DNA from: Heterostelium album PN500
Lineage: Eukaryota; Evosea; Eumycetozoa; Acytosteliales; Acytosteliaceae
Direction of reading: 5' to 3'
Length of the DNA: 64,000 nucleotides
Assembly (NCBI RefSeq): GCF_000004825.1
Contig: NW_008805068.1
Coordinates: forward strand, 1,178,001 to 1,242,000
A program made the translations under genes and the position numbers. The notes under the pieces were generated by a model. The model saw only the letters and a program-made list of their open reading frames with translations, was not told the origin of the DNA and did not search any database. This document shows positions 1 through 10,767 of this stretch, in pieces; within the stretch, counting starts at the first letter, position 1, and each line of letters starts with the position of its first letter.

Positions 1-1323
1 GAATAACATGTTTTAAAAACATTAAAAAGAAAGAAAGATAGATAGAAAGAAGAAGTAGAAACTATTATTAGTAATACATAATTCTATGATCTCATTATTA
101 GTTAATTAGAAAGTAAAAACAATCTATTTGTTTGATTTGAAAATAGTAGGTAGATACACATTTAATTTTCAATTACCAATACCACTTATTTGTTTTTTTT
201 TTTCTTTTTTTACTCGCTATTATTATTTTGTTTTTTAAATTATTTTAACTAATATTCATTGTTTTTGTTGTGGTGGTGAAGACATTTCATTAAATTCAAA
301 ATTTGACAAGTCTAGTCTTGATTGTCATTCAATTCAATAACCTTCATCATGATTGTTCATTTACTATTCTTGTTATTTTACACATTTGAAATTATAATCA
401 CTTTTTTTTTTAATTAATTTAAACAATATGATTTTATCCACGCTCACAACAATGACATTAGCTTAAGATCGAATTTAGAAAATCCTCCTGTAATGACATA
501 CCACTTTCCACACCATCCAAACAGACAACACACCACACAACACCATAATTATGCATTTTCATTCTTTTGGTCACTGCATGTCAGACGAAATATTAAAAAA
601 TAGGGAGAATGAAATAACACGACAACACACAAAAAATTGTTATTTATAAATAAATATATGTGTATGTGTGTGGGTATGGTGTGGTAGATAGATATTTTGT
701 GGTATATGAAAATTAACAAGATAATACCATATCAATATGGTAAAAACAACAATCAAATCCACTTACTTGTTCCTTAATATTTAAATCATTGATTATTTCT
801 GTATTTGGTAATTTTTTAATTCACTCTTTTAATTTTTTATCAATGATTAATATCGCTCATCTCCTCACTCACTCGCTCACTCACTTATGTTCATTGCTAG
901 TTCGTCAGTGAAAAAATATAAAAAAAAGAGTGATCAATAAATTGCTGTGAAGATAGATGATATGATCTCATCAAACAATGAAAATCTATCAATTATTTTC
1001 ATTTTAACATTAAATAAATCAATTAATCAAAATCAAATCAAATTGATCAGATTCGAATAGTCACTCTATTATTGTAGTTTGTCGTATTTTCAAGTTTTAA
1101 AGATTTCCAAAAACCTCTGGAACTTTATTTCCAATATTTATAAAAAAAATAATATAATAATAGCCAACAATATAATAATAATATTAACCATTAATAACAA
1201 ATATTAAATAAATATTTAATAAATATTCTAATAATTAGATATAAGCTAATAAAAATTAAAATATAGATAGATAGTTATAAATTTATTTATATTTAGAAAA
1301 ATATAAAAAAAGAAAATAATAAA
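1..1323. other. AT-rich intergenic region upstream of galE
   Basis: No ORF or RNA gene is supported here. The stretch holds A/T tracts, GT-rich runs near 658-690 and a CTCA/CTCG repeat near 855-890. The last 200 bases before the galE start are almost pure A/T, as is usual for dictyostelid 5' flanks. Confidence 0.7.
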
Positions 1324-2409
1324 ATGGAACCAATTACAGATGAAAATATCGTTTTGGTAACTGGTGGAGCTGGATATATCGGAAGTCATACCGTTGTCGA
1401 GATGGTAGAAGCTGGATTCACACCGTTGATCATTGATAATCTGTCGAATTCCTCAGTGGAAGCGGTTCGTCGTGTTGAGGAAATCACTGGTAAGAAAATT
1501 GAATTTCACGAGATGGACATCTTGGACGAGCCAGCCATGGATCGATTGTTCTCCACCAGAAGTATTAAGCGTGTCATTCATTTTGCCGGTTTGAAAGCCG
1601 TCGGTGAATCAACGTCGGTCCCTCTGAAATACTATGACAACAACATCACTGGAACTGTCAACCTGCTCAAAGTGATGGCACGTCACCACTGTAAGCAAAT
1701 TGTGTTCTCATCGAGCGCCACCGTCTACGGTGATGCCGTCGCGCCAATCCGCGAGGACAGTCCACTTGGCGCCACCAACCCATACGGACGTACTAAACTC
1801 TATATCGAAGGAATCCTCGAGGATTTGTGCTCGAGTGACCCCGAGTGGAATTGCGTGTTGCTGCGTTACTTCAATCCGGTTGGCGCACATCCCTCCGGAA
1901 TGATTGGCGAGGATCCGCGCGACATTCCCAACAACCTGATGCCATACATCACCCAGACTGCCATTGGCAAGCGTGCACAACTCTCGGTGTTTGGCAACGA
2001 CTACAACACACCCGACGGAACAGGTGTGCGTGACTACATTCACGTGGTCGACCTGGCCAAAGGACACATCTCGGCACTGCGATACCTCACCGAGAACAAC
2101 AGACTTGGATGCGTTGCATTCAATCTTGGAACTGGTCGTGGTTACTCAGTGTTGGAGATGATTGCTGCCGTCGAGAAGGCATCGGGTGTCAAAGTGAACT
2201 ACAAGATTGTCGAGCGTAGAAAAGGTGACGTCGCCACATCCTTTGCCGATCCAGCCAAAGCACTCAGCATTCTTGGTTGGAAAGCAAACTACAACCAAGA
2301 GGATATGTGTGAGCATGCTTGGCGATGGCAATCAAAGAATCCCAACGGATACCTACCAGTTACAGAATCAGAAGTTATTCGTACCGATATTCCAATGACA
2401 CATGCTTAA
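1324..2409 (+). CDS. galE: UDP-glucose 4-epimerase
   Basis: This 361-residue enzyme interconverts UDP-glucose and UDP-galactose in the cytosol (Leloir pathway) using bound NAD. The N-terminal Rossmann motif [10 protein letters not shown] is at residues 13-22. The SDR catalytic set is visible: the Ser-rich SSSATVYG at 129-136 and the YGRTK motif with Tyr154 and Lys158. Further family motifs include [23 protein letters not shown], and [14 protein letters not shown] towards the C-terminal substrate domain. Length matches the 340-360 residues usual for GalE. It is a single uninterrupted exon. The start ATG follows an A-rich leader. Codons are C-rich in third positions in the middle of the gene, suggesting good expression. 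A UDP-xylose or UDP-glucuronate epimerase is less likely because the GalE-type motifs run the full length. Confidence 0.96.
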   Translation: MEPITDENIVLVTGGAGYIGSHTVVEMVEAGFTPLIIDNLSNSSVEAVRRVEEITGKKIEFHEMDILDEPAMDRLFSTRSIKRVIHFAGLKAVGESTSVPLKYYDNNITGTVNLLKVMARHHCKQIVFSSSATVYGDAVAPIREDSPLGATNPYGRTKLYIEGILEDLCSSDPEWNCVLLRYFNPVGAHPSGMIGEDPRDIPNNLMPYITQTAIGKRAQLSVFGNDYNTPDGTGVRDYIHVVDLAKGHISALRYLTENNRLGCVAFNLGTGRGYSVLEMIAAVEKASGVKVNYKIVERRKGDVATSFADPAKALSILGWKANYNQEDMCEHAWRWQSKNPNGYLPVTESEVIRTDIPMTHA

Positions 2410-2885
2410 AAAAATTCAATAACAACAGCTTTAAAAACATCATTCATCATCATCATCACCCACCATCATCACCATCATTATTCATATGTTTATAACATTA
2501 ATTACTAACTAACTAGTCAAAATGCATTACTTTTATTAAAAAAAAAAATGTAGCATCAAATAAAAAAAATAAAAATAATATAATAACAATAAAAACTATT
2601 TTCATAAAAACTAACTATTATAATAATAATAATTAGATAATTAGAGACAAAAACAAACAAATACTTATAAATATAAGATTTGTTAAAAACTTTTAGCTAA
2701 AACAATGAGAATCGAAAGAACTTCGTTTTTTTTTAAAAAAGAAAAAAAAAAAAAAAATTTTGACGACTATGATTGTATTATTAATAATTTTTTCTCTATC
2801 TTAATAATATCTTTATTTATTTTATAGTTTTATCAATTGTTTTTAATATATATACTCTTGTATAACTTTATAATATAGATCGAAA
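2410..2885. other. galE 3' region and drg1 promoter region
   Basis: There is no gene in this 476-bp gap. It contains a CAT/CAC repeat near 2440-2480, several A/T homopolymers and a long T/A tract near 2728-2760. It presumably holds the galE 3' UTR and the drg1 promoter, but no specific site is recognisable. Confidence 0.6.
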
Positions 2886-4559
2886 ATGAGTATTGTACAA
2901 AAGATTAAGGAAATTGAGGACGAGGTAATCATCAAACACCAAAAATCAATCACAATATCATTATTGATATTGTCATTGTCATTGCGATTAGTCTTTTGAT
3001 GGAAATAGAGAGTAAAACAGCACAATACAATACATTCAATACAATTAAAGAGAAATAGACAGAATAAACAGCATTTTATTTTATAACGACGGATATTGTC
3101 TAAAAAATGGTTTTTTGGTCTTATTTCTTTGGTTCCAAATAACCATGATGATTCATATGGATAGGTTTAAAAGAATGGAATAGATATCATAGTTATGAAA
3201 GAAAATGGCAATGATAATGACAATAATAATGACAACAGTGTATACATCATATATATATTTTAGTAAGTAAAAACTAACTAAACTAAATTTTAAATATAAC
3301 ATATTAGATGGCTCGTACCCAAAAGAATAAGGCTACATCTTTTCATTTGGGTGTCTTGAAGGCAAAGTTGGCTAAATATAAACGTGAGTTATTGTTGGGA
3401 CCATCAAAGGGAGCTGCTGCCGGTGCAGGTGAAGGTTTCGATGTATCGAAAGCTGGTGATGCTCGTGTCGGTTTGATTGGTTTCCCGTCGGTCGGTAAGT
3501 CAACACTCTTGACCAAACTCACAGGAACCCGTTCAGAGGTTGCATCGTACGAGTTCACTACGCTCACTTGTATTCCCGGTGTCATCCAGTACAACGGTGC
3601 CAAGATCCAGTTGCTCGATCTCCCGGGTATCATCGAAGGTGCCAAAGACGGAAAGGGTCGTGGTCGTCAGGTTATCGCCGTCGGTCGTACCTGCAACTTG
3701 ATCTTGATCGTGCTCGACGCCATGAAACCGTTGGTTCACAAGAAGATTATCGAGCGTGAGCTCGAGGGATTCGGTATCCGTTTGAATCGTCAGCCACCCA
3801 ATCTCACATTCCGTCGTAAGGAGAAGGGTGGAATCAACTTTACATCCACTGTCACCACAACCAATCTCGATCTCGATCTGGTCAAGGCTATCTGCGCAGA
3901 GTACAAGATTCACAACGCCGATATCACACTGCGTTACGACGCAACCGCCGACGATCTCATCGACGTCATCGAAGGAAACAGAGTCTACGTACCATGTCTA
4001 TATGTTCTCAACAAGATCGACGGTATCTCCATTGAGGAACTCGATTTGCTCGATCGTATTCCTCATTACGTACCAATCTCATCCCATTTAGAGTGGAATC
4101 TCGATAGCTTATTAGAAAAGATTTGGGAATATTTGAATTTAATTAGAATGTAAGTTTATTGTTAAACAATCAATGATTATTTTTTGATTATAGCAGCAAG
4201 CAATAGATAATTAATAATAATTTCTTTTCTTTCTTTTAATATCTATATAGTTACACTAAACCAAAGGGACAAATTCCAGATTATAATGCACCAGTTGTAA
4301 TCAGAGGAGGTGATTCATCAACAGTCGAAAACTTCTGTAATCTTATTCACAGAACTATCATGAAACAATTTAAATAGTATGTTTTGCTTTTATAGCAATG
4401 ATCATCTTTTTTGAAAGTAAAGTTATTCAATTACTAATTCAATTATTTTACTTTTTTAGTGCTATGGTTTGGGGATCATCTGTAAAGCATAATCCACAAA
4501 GAGTCGGTAAAGATCATACACTTGCTGATGAAGATATCGTACAAGTTGTTAAGAAATAA
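2886..4559 (+). CDS. drg1: Developmentally regulated GTP-binding protein 1 (DRG1), 4 exons
   Basis: Joined exons 2886-2924, 3308-4149, 4251-4376 and 4460-4559 give 368 residues, matching the 367 of animal DRG1. This OBG/DRG-family translational GTPase associates with ribosomes and a DFRP partner in the cytosol. The P-loop GFPSVGKST lies near residue 71. The G3 motif DLPG follows with [15 protein letters not shown], and NKID is the G4 motif. Exons 3-4 encode the C-terminal TGS domain, ending [10 protein letters not shown]. All introns are GT...AG. The first intron is 383 bp, long for this window, and falls after codon 13. Exon 2 itself begins with an in-frame ATG (MARTQKNK), so unspliced RNA could still make a protein lacking 13 residues. 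DRG2 is excluded by the DRG1-type N-terminus and RGRQVIAV stretch. Confidence 0.95.
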
Positions 4560-4894
4560 AAAAAAACACTAAAAATAAAACTAAAAAATAAATTAAACAA
4601 TAGAAATTAATTCCAAAAATAGTAGTAGTAGTAGTACAATCATTTATAACTTCAAACAAATATTTCATCAACCAATTAAGACACAAATAACAACAATCTA
4701 GTCTCAATGTTTTTTTTTGCATTCATTTTATTTTCATTTTAATTTTTTTTTTTTTTTTGATAAAAAAAACGAACGACTTTTTATTATTTTCAAAAATCTT
4801 TTAAATTAATATTATTTCTATTATTAATATTTATTTATTATTATTATTATAAATCAATTATTAAGATATATATTTAAATAGTATTAGTAGATAA
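4560..4894. other. drg1-wdr3 intergenic region
   Basis: This 335-bp gap has no gene. It holds GTA repeats just after drg1, a long T tract near 4740-4760 and, next to it, the short motif AAAACGAAC (4766-4774), which recurs elsewhere in the window. Confidence 0.6.
4766..4774 (+). promoter_or_regulatory. AAAACGAAC motif upstream of wdr3
   Basis: The 9-mer sits about 120 bp before the wdr3 start, beside a T tract. The same 9-mer occurs at least nine times in the window, counting both strands. One is upstream of the UMP synthase gene at 42233 and one lies in each arm of the TIR element. A regulatory role is inference only. Confidence 0.25.
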
Positions 4895-7800
4895 ATGGTT
4901 AAAGCATATCTTAAATTCGTACAACAAGATGTATTTGGTGTGATTGCTAGTACAACTTCGTTGTTTGATAAGAATACCAAACATTGTATTACAGGTTCAG
5001 GTGAACGTATTTCAATTTGGAATCTAAAGAAACAGACTTTGGAACGTTCATTGTTTGAAGAGGATACCAATTCAGAGATTGCTACACTCGCGTTGAGTAA
5101 TGACGGTGAGTTGTTGGCTGCCGGACACAATGACGGATCGATTCGTTTGTGGTCGATGCGTGAATACCAATTGGTAGCGGTGTTCAACGGTCATCGTGGA
5201 TCGGTATGTGCACTACACTTTAACCAACTGGGATCACAGCTCGTCTCTGGCTCAAAAGACACTGAGATCATCGTGTGGGATATCATCACCGAGACCGGTC
5301 TCTACCGTTTGCGCGGACATCGTGATATGGTGACAGCGGTCCGACTTCTCGAGAAGACAAACCGTTTGGTTTCATCGTCGAAAGACGGTCTTATCAAGAT
5401 TTGGGAGTTGGAAACACAGCATTGCATTCAAACTATCGTTGGTCATCGTAATCCGGTGTGGGCAATCGATGTCAACGCCGACGAGTCGAGACTTGTCTCT
5501 GTTACAAACGATAGTTTCATTCGTTGTTGGCGTCTCGATGCCGGCGATAGCAAGTCGAACAACAACCGTAAATATATAGTGAATAATCCAATCAATACAA
5601 TGTCGATAGATCCAAGTGCGGAGCAAACCAAAGAACAACAACAACTCTCACAATACCCAGTTGTCAAAGTCAAGAAGGAAGAGAACAGTGGAAGCAACGA
5701 CGATGACAATCAAGACGTCACAACAGAACAAGAGTTTGCAATCTACTATGGATCTGTTCCATGTAAAGGTGAATCATACAACGGTATTAAATTCGATCCA
5801 ACCAATCGTGTCCTCATTGCACAATCCCAAGGTAAATTCATTGATCTCTTCCAAGTTTCACATGGTAAAGAATTGGATCAAAAATTAAAAAAAGAAAATA
5901 GAAATGGTAAGTAAAATTATAAACTATATCTATTCTATTATTCAAAAGTATTAATTATTTGCTATTGTTATGTCATAGAATTAAATGTAATAGATGAATT
6001 TAGACATACAGAAACAATAAAGACACCATCAAAAGTTAGAGGATTCAATTTTGGTAATCAAAATCATTGGAACAAGTTTGTCATTTCGATGATGGGTAAT
6101 CAGGTTCAGGCATATGAGATCAAACAGGAAGGAACAGAGGTTTTCTCAACTCTTGAGAATGGAGGTCATCGTGCTGATGTCCGTTCGCTTACTCTCAGTA
6201 GTAATGACGCTATCTTGGCATCGACATCGTCGGATTCCGTCAAGATTTGGAATGTAAAGACACTCAATTGTATTCGTACATTCCAGTGTGACTATGGTCT
6301 TTGCTCGGTTTTCGTACCTGGCAATCTGCATGTAATCGTTGGAACCAAGAGTGGAACACTCGAGGTGTTTGAGTTGGCATCGGCTGAGCATGTCGCCACT
6401 GTGCAGGCACACGAGGGTGCACTCTGGTCGATGGCGCTGACACCGGATGCGCGTGGAATCGCTACATGCGGTAGTGACAAACAAGTTAAATTCTGGAATT
6501 TCAAGCTGATTGCCAATCCCGACAATCAAAAGACAAAGAAGCTGACATTGGTACAAACTCAGATCTTACAGCTAGAGTCAGAAGCGATGTGCGTGCGTTT
6601 CTCTCAGGACAAACGATTCTTGGCCGTCTCACTATTAGATAACACCGTCAAGATTTTCTATGCCGACACACTTAAATTCCATCTTTCACTGTATGGACAC
6701 AAACTGCCAGTTATGACCATGGATATTTCCGATGATTCCACACTGATTGTCACTGGATCCGCCGATAAGAACATAAAGATTTGGGGACTTGACTATGGTG
6801 ATTGCCATAAATCTTTGTTTGCACACGACGACAGTATTATGCAAGTTGCATTCATTCCAAAGACTCATCACGTCATTTCCACCAGTAAGGACAAGCGTAT
6901 CAAATATTGGGATGCCGACAAATTCGAACATATCCAAACTCTCCAGGTTCACCACGGTGAAGTTTGGTCGTTGGCAATGGGATCGGTCGGTACATTCTTC
7001 TTGACAGGTTCACACGATCGTTCCATTCGTACTTTCAAACAAACTTCAGAACCAGTCTTTGTAGATTCAGAGAAACAGCAAACACTTGAAAAAGAATGGG
7101 AAGCAACTTTAGAAGATGATAATAGAGTTAGAACAAAAGAAATGGTAAATATTATAAACATTGAAATATTTTAAATTTAAATATCGAAAAAACAAACTAA
7201 CAATATTTAATTAAAGTTGGAAGAACATGCTTCAGCAAATAAAAAAACATTGGAAACTATTATTGCAGGTGAAGAAATATTGGATGCTGTTTTATTGGCA
7301 GAGAATGAAAGAATTAGATTGAAGGAATATCAAGAGACTGCTCAAACTGAAGATGAACCATACAATCCCAATATTTTGTTGTTTGGAATGTCACCTTCCG
7401 ATTACCTGTGGAACAAGGTGTTCAAGGTGCGTGCCAGTGACTTGGAAGAGGCACTCGTTGTCTTGCCTTACTCCACTCTCAAACCACTGTTTACCTACTT
7501 CTCAGAGTGGCTCAACGCCGGTAAGAGCGTAGAGTTGATTTCGAAATGTTTGTTCTTCTTGGTGCAGACTCACCAGAATCAATTGTCCACTGAAATGGAA
7601 ATGGTGCCATTGCTGCAGGCCATCAACGAACGTTTGAAACAGAGAGTACAAAAGGAGAAGGATGCCATTGGATTCAATCGATCGGCAATGACCTACCTGA
7701 GGAGAGAGGTTGAGCTCGAGAAGTCCTACGCCTTCTTTGAGGATGCTCCATCTGCAACTACCGCCTCTAAAACCTCATCTTCATCCACAGCTAAACAATC

Positions 7801-7909
7801 ATCAAAAGAACCACAAAAGAAGAGTAAAATTCAAACCGAAACTTTATTGTTACCAACAAAATCAACAAAACCAATTAAAAATAGCAATAACAAACGTACA
7901 AGAAAATAA
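4895..7909 (+). CDS. wdr3: WD repeat protein WDR3/Utp12, small-subunit processome component, 3 exons
   Basis: Exons 4895-5906, 5979-7144 and 7217-7909 join in frame to 956 residues, close to human WDR3 (943). The protein is a nucleolar component of the UTP-B subcomplex of the small-subunit processome, needed for 18S rRNA maturation. It shows two successive WD40 propellers. Typical blades are GSKDTEIIVWDI and RGHRDMVTAVRL in the first, and GSADKNIKIWGLDYGDCHKSL in the second. The third exon encodes the Utp12 C-terminal domain (roughly residues 745-860), followed by a Ser/Lys-rich basic tail typical of nucleolar proteins. The N-terminus KAYLKFVQQDVFGVI matches the family start. A charged, Asn/Asp-rich insertion lies between the propellers near residues 240-285. 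Introns are GTAAGT...ATAG and GTAAAT...AAAG. Other UTP propeller proteins (Tbl3/Utp13, Pwp2) are less likely given the start and tail. Confidence 0.93.
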
Positions 7910-8805
7910 ATTAATTATTAATAATATAGTATTCTTTTTTTTTTATGTGTTAATAGTTAAATTCGAATAATTTTTATTTATTTAAATATGATCTCCTTTT
8001 TGAAACTCCTTTTTTAATCAACTATTTATAGTTAAAATAAAATACTATATATAAAATAAAAAAAAATTTCAATTTGATAAACAATCACACAAAAAAAAAA
8101 TGATTGATCATAAATCTTTCCTAAAAAAACAAAATAAGTTTATATATTTATTTGATTAATAATTTTTCAAAATCTAAGGTAGAACAAATTAATTTAATGA
8201 AAGTTTGATAAATAGATAAAAAGTTTTTTATTTTTAAATTTTTCTTCAAATTTTTATACCACATCGGTGGAACAGTATACTATATAGTCACAAAATTCCA
8301 AAACCCCCAAATAAATATCTACAAGTAATATTTGAATTAATTTTGTATTTACTTTTCAAAAAAAAAATTATTAAATGATTTTATCTGAAATGTGTAACTC
8401 TCTTATTACTATTTTATTAGCTTCAACTTCTTTTTACACTTATTCAAAAAAATAAATACTTGTAACTCTTATTTTATTAAAGAATGCAGTTATACGACTA
8501 CTTTTAGCAATGAGAGCATCTTTTGTGTTGTTTTCTTATCAACCTAAAAATTGGTTAGGTTATTCCAAAGAAAATTAAATATCATTTTGAAAATATAAAC
8601 ACACTTTTTTTAAATTAGATGGAGGATCTTTTATAAAAAGTACCTATCCTCTACTTTCGAAATACTTACTAATCTTGTAAAAGGTAAAACCGTTTGAAAC
8701 TCTTTTTTTTATTTCACTCCTCGAAAAATATTTATACTCCAGATAAAGAATTGACTCAAATTATTTCTATAACAACAAACAAAACTAAAAATAGAATTTT
8801 ATAAA
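7910..8805. other. Intergenic region between wdr3 and the BP74-like gene
   Basis: These 896 bp are AT-rich with no convincing ORF, RNA gene or repeat family. A short inverted repeat (AACCTAAAAATTGGTTAGGTT) near 8540-8560 is the only local structure I see. Confidence 0.55.
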
Positions 8806-9288
8806 ATGAATATAAACACTAAAATATTTATTACCTTTTCTTTGATATTCTTTATAGAAATTGTATCAATGGAACCTGCAATTTTTGTATTTCAAGATGA
8901 AAATAAACATGAATTTGCTTTTAAATTAGTAGATTATAAAGATATCCAACATGCCAGAAATCTTATAAATGGCGAAACAAAACGTCCTCATGTAACTGGT
9001 AACATTGTAATGGGTACCTCAATAATCAATCCAACATTAAGTTTCCACTTGAACCCAGAGTCAATTAAATTTGTTGACAATGTTAATAAAACTTGTGATG
9101 TTTCTATTCATAATCTTAAAGAGAATACAGAGAATAGTTGTGGAGATGTACTAGAAGGTATGTATAGATAATTAAATAAATATAAATCAAAAATTAAGAA
9201 TACTAAATTATTTAATATAGATTGTTATTGGTGTAATGGAGCCAGCAAAGTAACAAAGGAAATTCAAATAATCAATTCAAGATTTTAA
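8806..9288 (+). CDS. Small secreted BP74 N-terminal-domain-like protein, 2 exons
   Basis: Exons 8806-9157 and 9221-9288 join through a GTATGT...ATAG intron to give 139 residues. The first 22 residues form a hydrophobic signal peptide (FITFSLIFFIEIV core), so secretion or vesicle targeting is likely. The mature part follows the pattern I recall for the N-terminal domain of Dictyostelium BP74 and its small bacterial and eukaryotic relatives: IFVFQD, then FAFKLVDYKDIQHAR, a GE, HVTGNIV, NP and SFHLNPESIKFVD. In that family the C-terminus carries a WCPW-type motif; here exon 2 supplies CYWCNGASK at the equivalent place, which supports the splice. Function is unknown; BP74 was described as a calmodulin-related binding protein. 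Cysteines (DVSIHN side, SCGD, CYWC) suggest disulfides. The gene lies alone beside a transposon-like element. Confidence 0.72.
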
Positions 9289-9420
9289 GTTTGATAAATA
9301 TTAATATAATATCAATATAAAGGATATAAAATAAACAAATTCACATTCAAATTTAGTCTTTGAAAAAAAAATTGGTTTAGTTTCAATATATTTTTTTTTT
9401 TTTTTTTTTTGCAAAAAAAG

Positions 9421-9580
9421 ATTTGTTGACCTATGATCAGTCAACAAATTGCAGGTATTGATATTAACCTGCTAGTTCGTTTTTTATGTTATATTTACAT
9501 TCTCACACAGGCCGTGAGAAATATAGCCAGTTATATTATATATATTCTCACATAGATCGTGAGAAATAGCCAGTTATATT
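9421..9580. repeat. Cluster of hairpins and a short tandem repeat
   Basis: Four compact structures lie in 160 bp. A 10-bp-arm inverted repeat (9421-9430 with 9440-9449, ATTTGTTGAC/GTCAACAAAT) is followed by a 6-bp-arm hairpin (9451-9456 with 9467-9472). A tandem duplication of about 38 bp then follows (9499-9537 and 9544-9580). Each copy contains CTCAC...GTGAG and ends in GCCAGTTATATT. The cluster sits between the BP74-like gene and the left end of the TIR element. It could be a remnant of an older insertion or form structured RNA. Confidence 0.6.
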
Positions 9581-9605
9581 CTTTTATTTTTAGTTAGATC
9601 TATTC

Positions 9606-9836
9606 TGTAACGACAATACCACTTTTTCAAAATTCAAATTATTTTTCATTTTTAAAAACTCAACGACTATTCAAAAAAACGAACGATCAACTTTACCATT
9701 CAAGTTCTTACACTAACTCTGAATAGGTATGATCAATTTATATTTAATAAACATAAATTCAGTTCTTACACTAACTCTGAATAGTCTTTAAATTATTTGA
9801 GTTGATTATTAATAAATAAATAGACTGATCATCTAC
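9606..9836 (+). repeat. Left terminal inverted repeat of the element
   Basis: This 231-bp arm pairs with 10768-10998 in inverted orientation. It contains two direct copies of a 24-bp unit, AGTTCTTACACTAACTCTGA plus ATAG, at 9703-9726 and 9761-9784. Such subterminal repeats are typical recombinase-binding sites. The inner end overlaps the stop codon of the internal ORF. Confidence 0.9.
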
Positions 9837-10626
9837 TAGTACTTCTGACATGCAGAGCGGATTCTAGCCAATTTAAGAAGTGTTCCCATGTATCAGTAAT
9901 GTCACGCAATTCTTCAACTGATTTGAAACTTAGTCTGGAATGAACTGCTTCGATCTGGGAGATGGTGGAAATCGCTATTTCGACTCGTTCTGGTGAACAG
10001 TCGTGGTGGAGCTTAGCTCTAAAGGTCAAGTTATCTCTTGTTGTCTTGATTGACCTGTTATTAATATCGCTGATGGATAGTCTGAGTAACCTAAGTTCGG
10101 CATCGTTGTATTTTAACTGGGAGCTAGTTGAGGTACCTGTTGAATGTAATTGTGATAATCTCATTGTAGATGATTCGGTGGGTGGAGATTGTCGACTGTT
10201 GTTATTTTCATCATGGTGGTTTGATGAAGACTGACGATTGTTGTTGTTTTCATCGTCGTCGTGGTTTTGTGAACTGTCGCTCGTAAGAGAGTTGGAACGA
10301 GGTGTTGAGTGTTGAAGGAATGTTGATTGTTGTTTTACTTGGTCTTTTAAGCTGTTGATGAAACTTGCTTGAGTTTCAACGGTCGTATTCAGAACTCTGA
10401 TAATGCTTTCTGCTGACTCGTATCTCATATTGATCAATTGATACTCGCTCTTAAGACGTTCGTATTCATTAAGTAGTTTCTCCGTGTCAGGCACTTGCTC
10501 GTATATTCTCTTTCTTGCCAAGTCAGCGAGAGCCTTGAGTGTCATACCGCTGACGTTCTTGAGCTTGGTATAATCTATTGACGTATCACCGTCGAGAATT
10601 CTTTCTAATGTAGTTTTATCTGACAT
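9829..10626 (-). CDS. Unknown 265-residue coiled-coil protein encoded by the TIR element
   Basis: I do not recognise this protein. It starts MSDKTTLERILDGD inside the element and its TGA stop falls in the left inverted repeat. Residues about 45-105 look like a coiled coil (charged heptad-like stretch from the region PDTEKLLNEYERLKSEY). The middle (about 105-165) is Asn/Asp/Ser-rich and contains a duplicated segment of the form DENNN(N/S)RQS. The C-terminal 90 residues are a compact, non-repetitive region ending WLESALHVRSTSR. There is no DDE triad, RT, RING or zinc finger that I can see. Codon use is less AT-rich than the surrounding DNA and the frame is fully open, so the protein is probably under selection or the insertion is young. 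A gag-like or DNA-binding accessory role is possible. Confidence 0.7.
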   Translation of the reverse strand: MSDKTTLERILDGDTSIDYTKLKNVSGMTLKALADLARKRIYEQVPDTEKLLNEYERLKSEYQLINMRYESAESIIRVLNTTVETQASFINSLKDQVKQQSTFLQHSTPRSNSLTSDSSQNHDDDENNNNRQSSSNHHDENNNSRQSPPTESSTMRLSQLHSTGTSTSSQLKYNDAELRLLRLSISDINNRSIKTTRDNLTFRAKLHHDCSPERVEIAISTISQIEAVHSRLSFKSVEELRDITDTWEHFLNWLESALHVRSTSR

Positions 10627-10683
10627 TGTAAATGTTATTTTAAAGTATATAAAGATAATATATAAATATAATTAATTGATATC

Positions 10684-10695
10684 CTCCCCGGGGAG
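10684..10695. promoter_or_regulatory. GC-rich 12-bp palindrome upstream of the element ORF
   Basis: CTCCCCGGGGAG is a perfect palindrome lying 58 bp before the start codon of the element's ORF, in otherwise AT-rich sequence. GATATCC and a GGTATATCC half-repeat flank it. It may be a protein-binding site for transcription or recombination; this is inference. Confidence 0.35.
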
Positions 10696-10767
10696 ATTGA
10701 GGTATATCCTAAATAGATATTATATATATAAAGATAAAAAAAAGATTTAAAAAAGTTTAATAAATAG

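Noticed and set aside
2843-3025. Minus-strand ORF over drg1 exon 1 and intron
   Set aside because: It overlaps the real first exon and is low-complexity Ile/Asn/Phe.
3143-3300. Possible C/D snoRNA in the drg1 intron (ATGATGA box)
   Set aside because: No CTGA D box or terminal stem could be found downstream.
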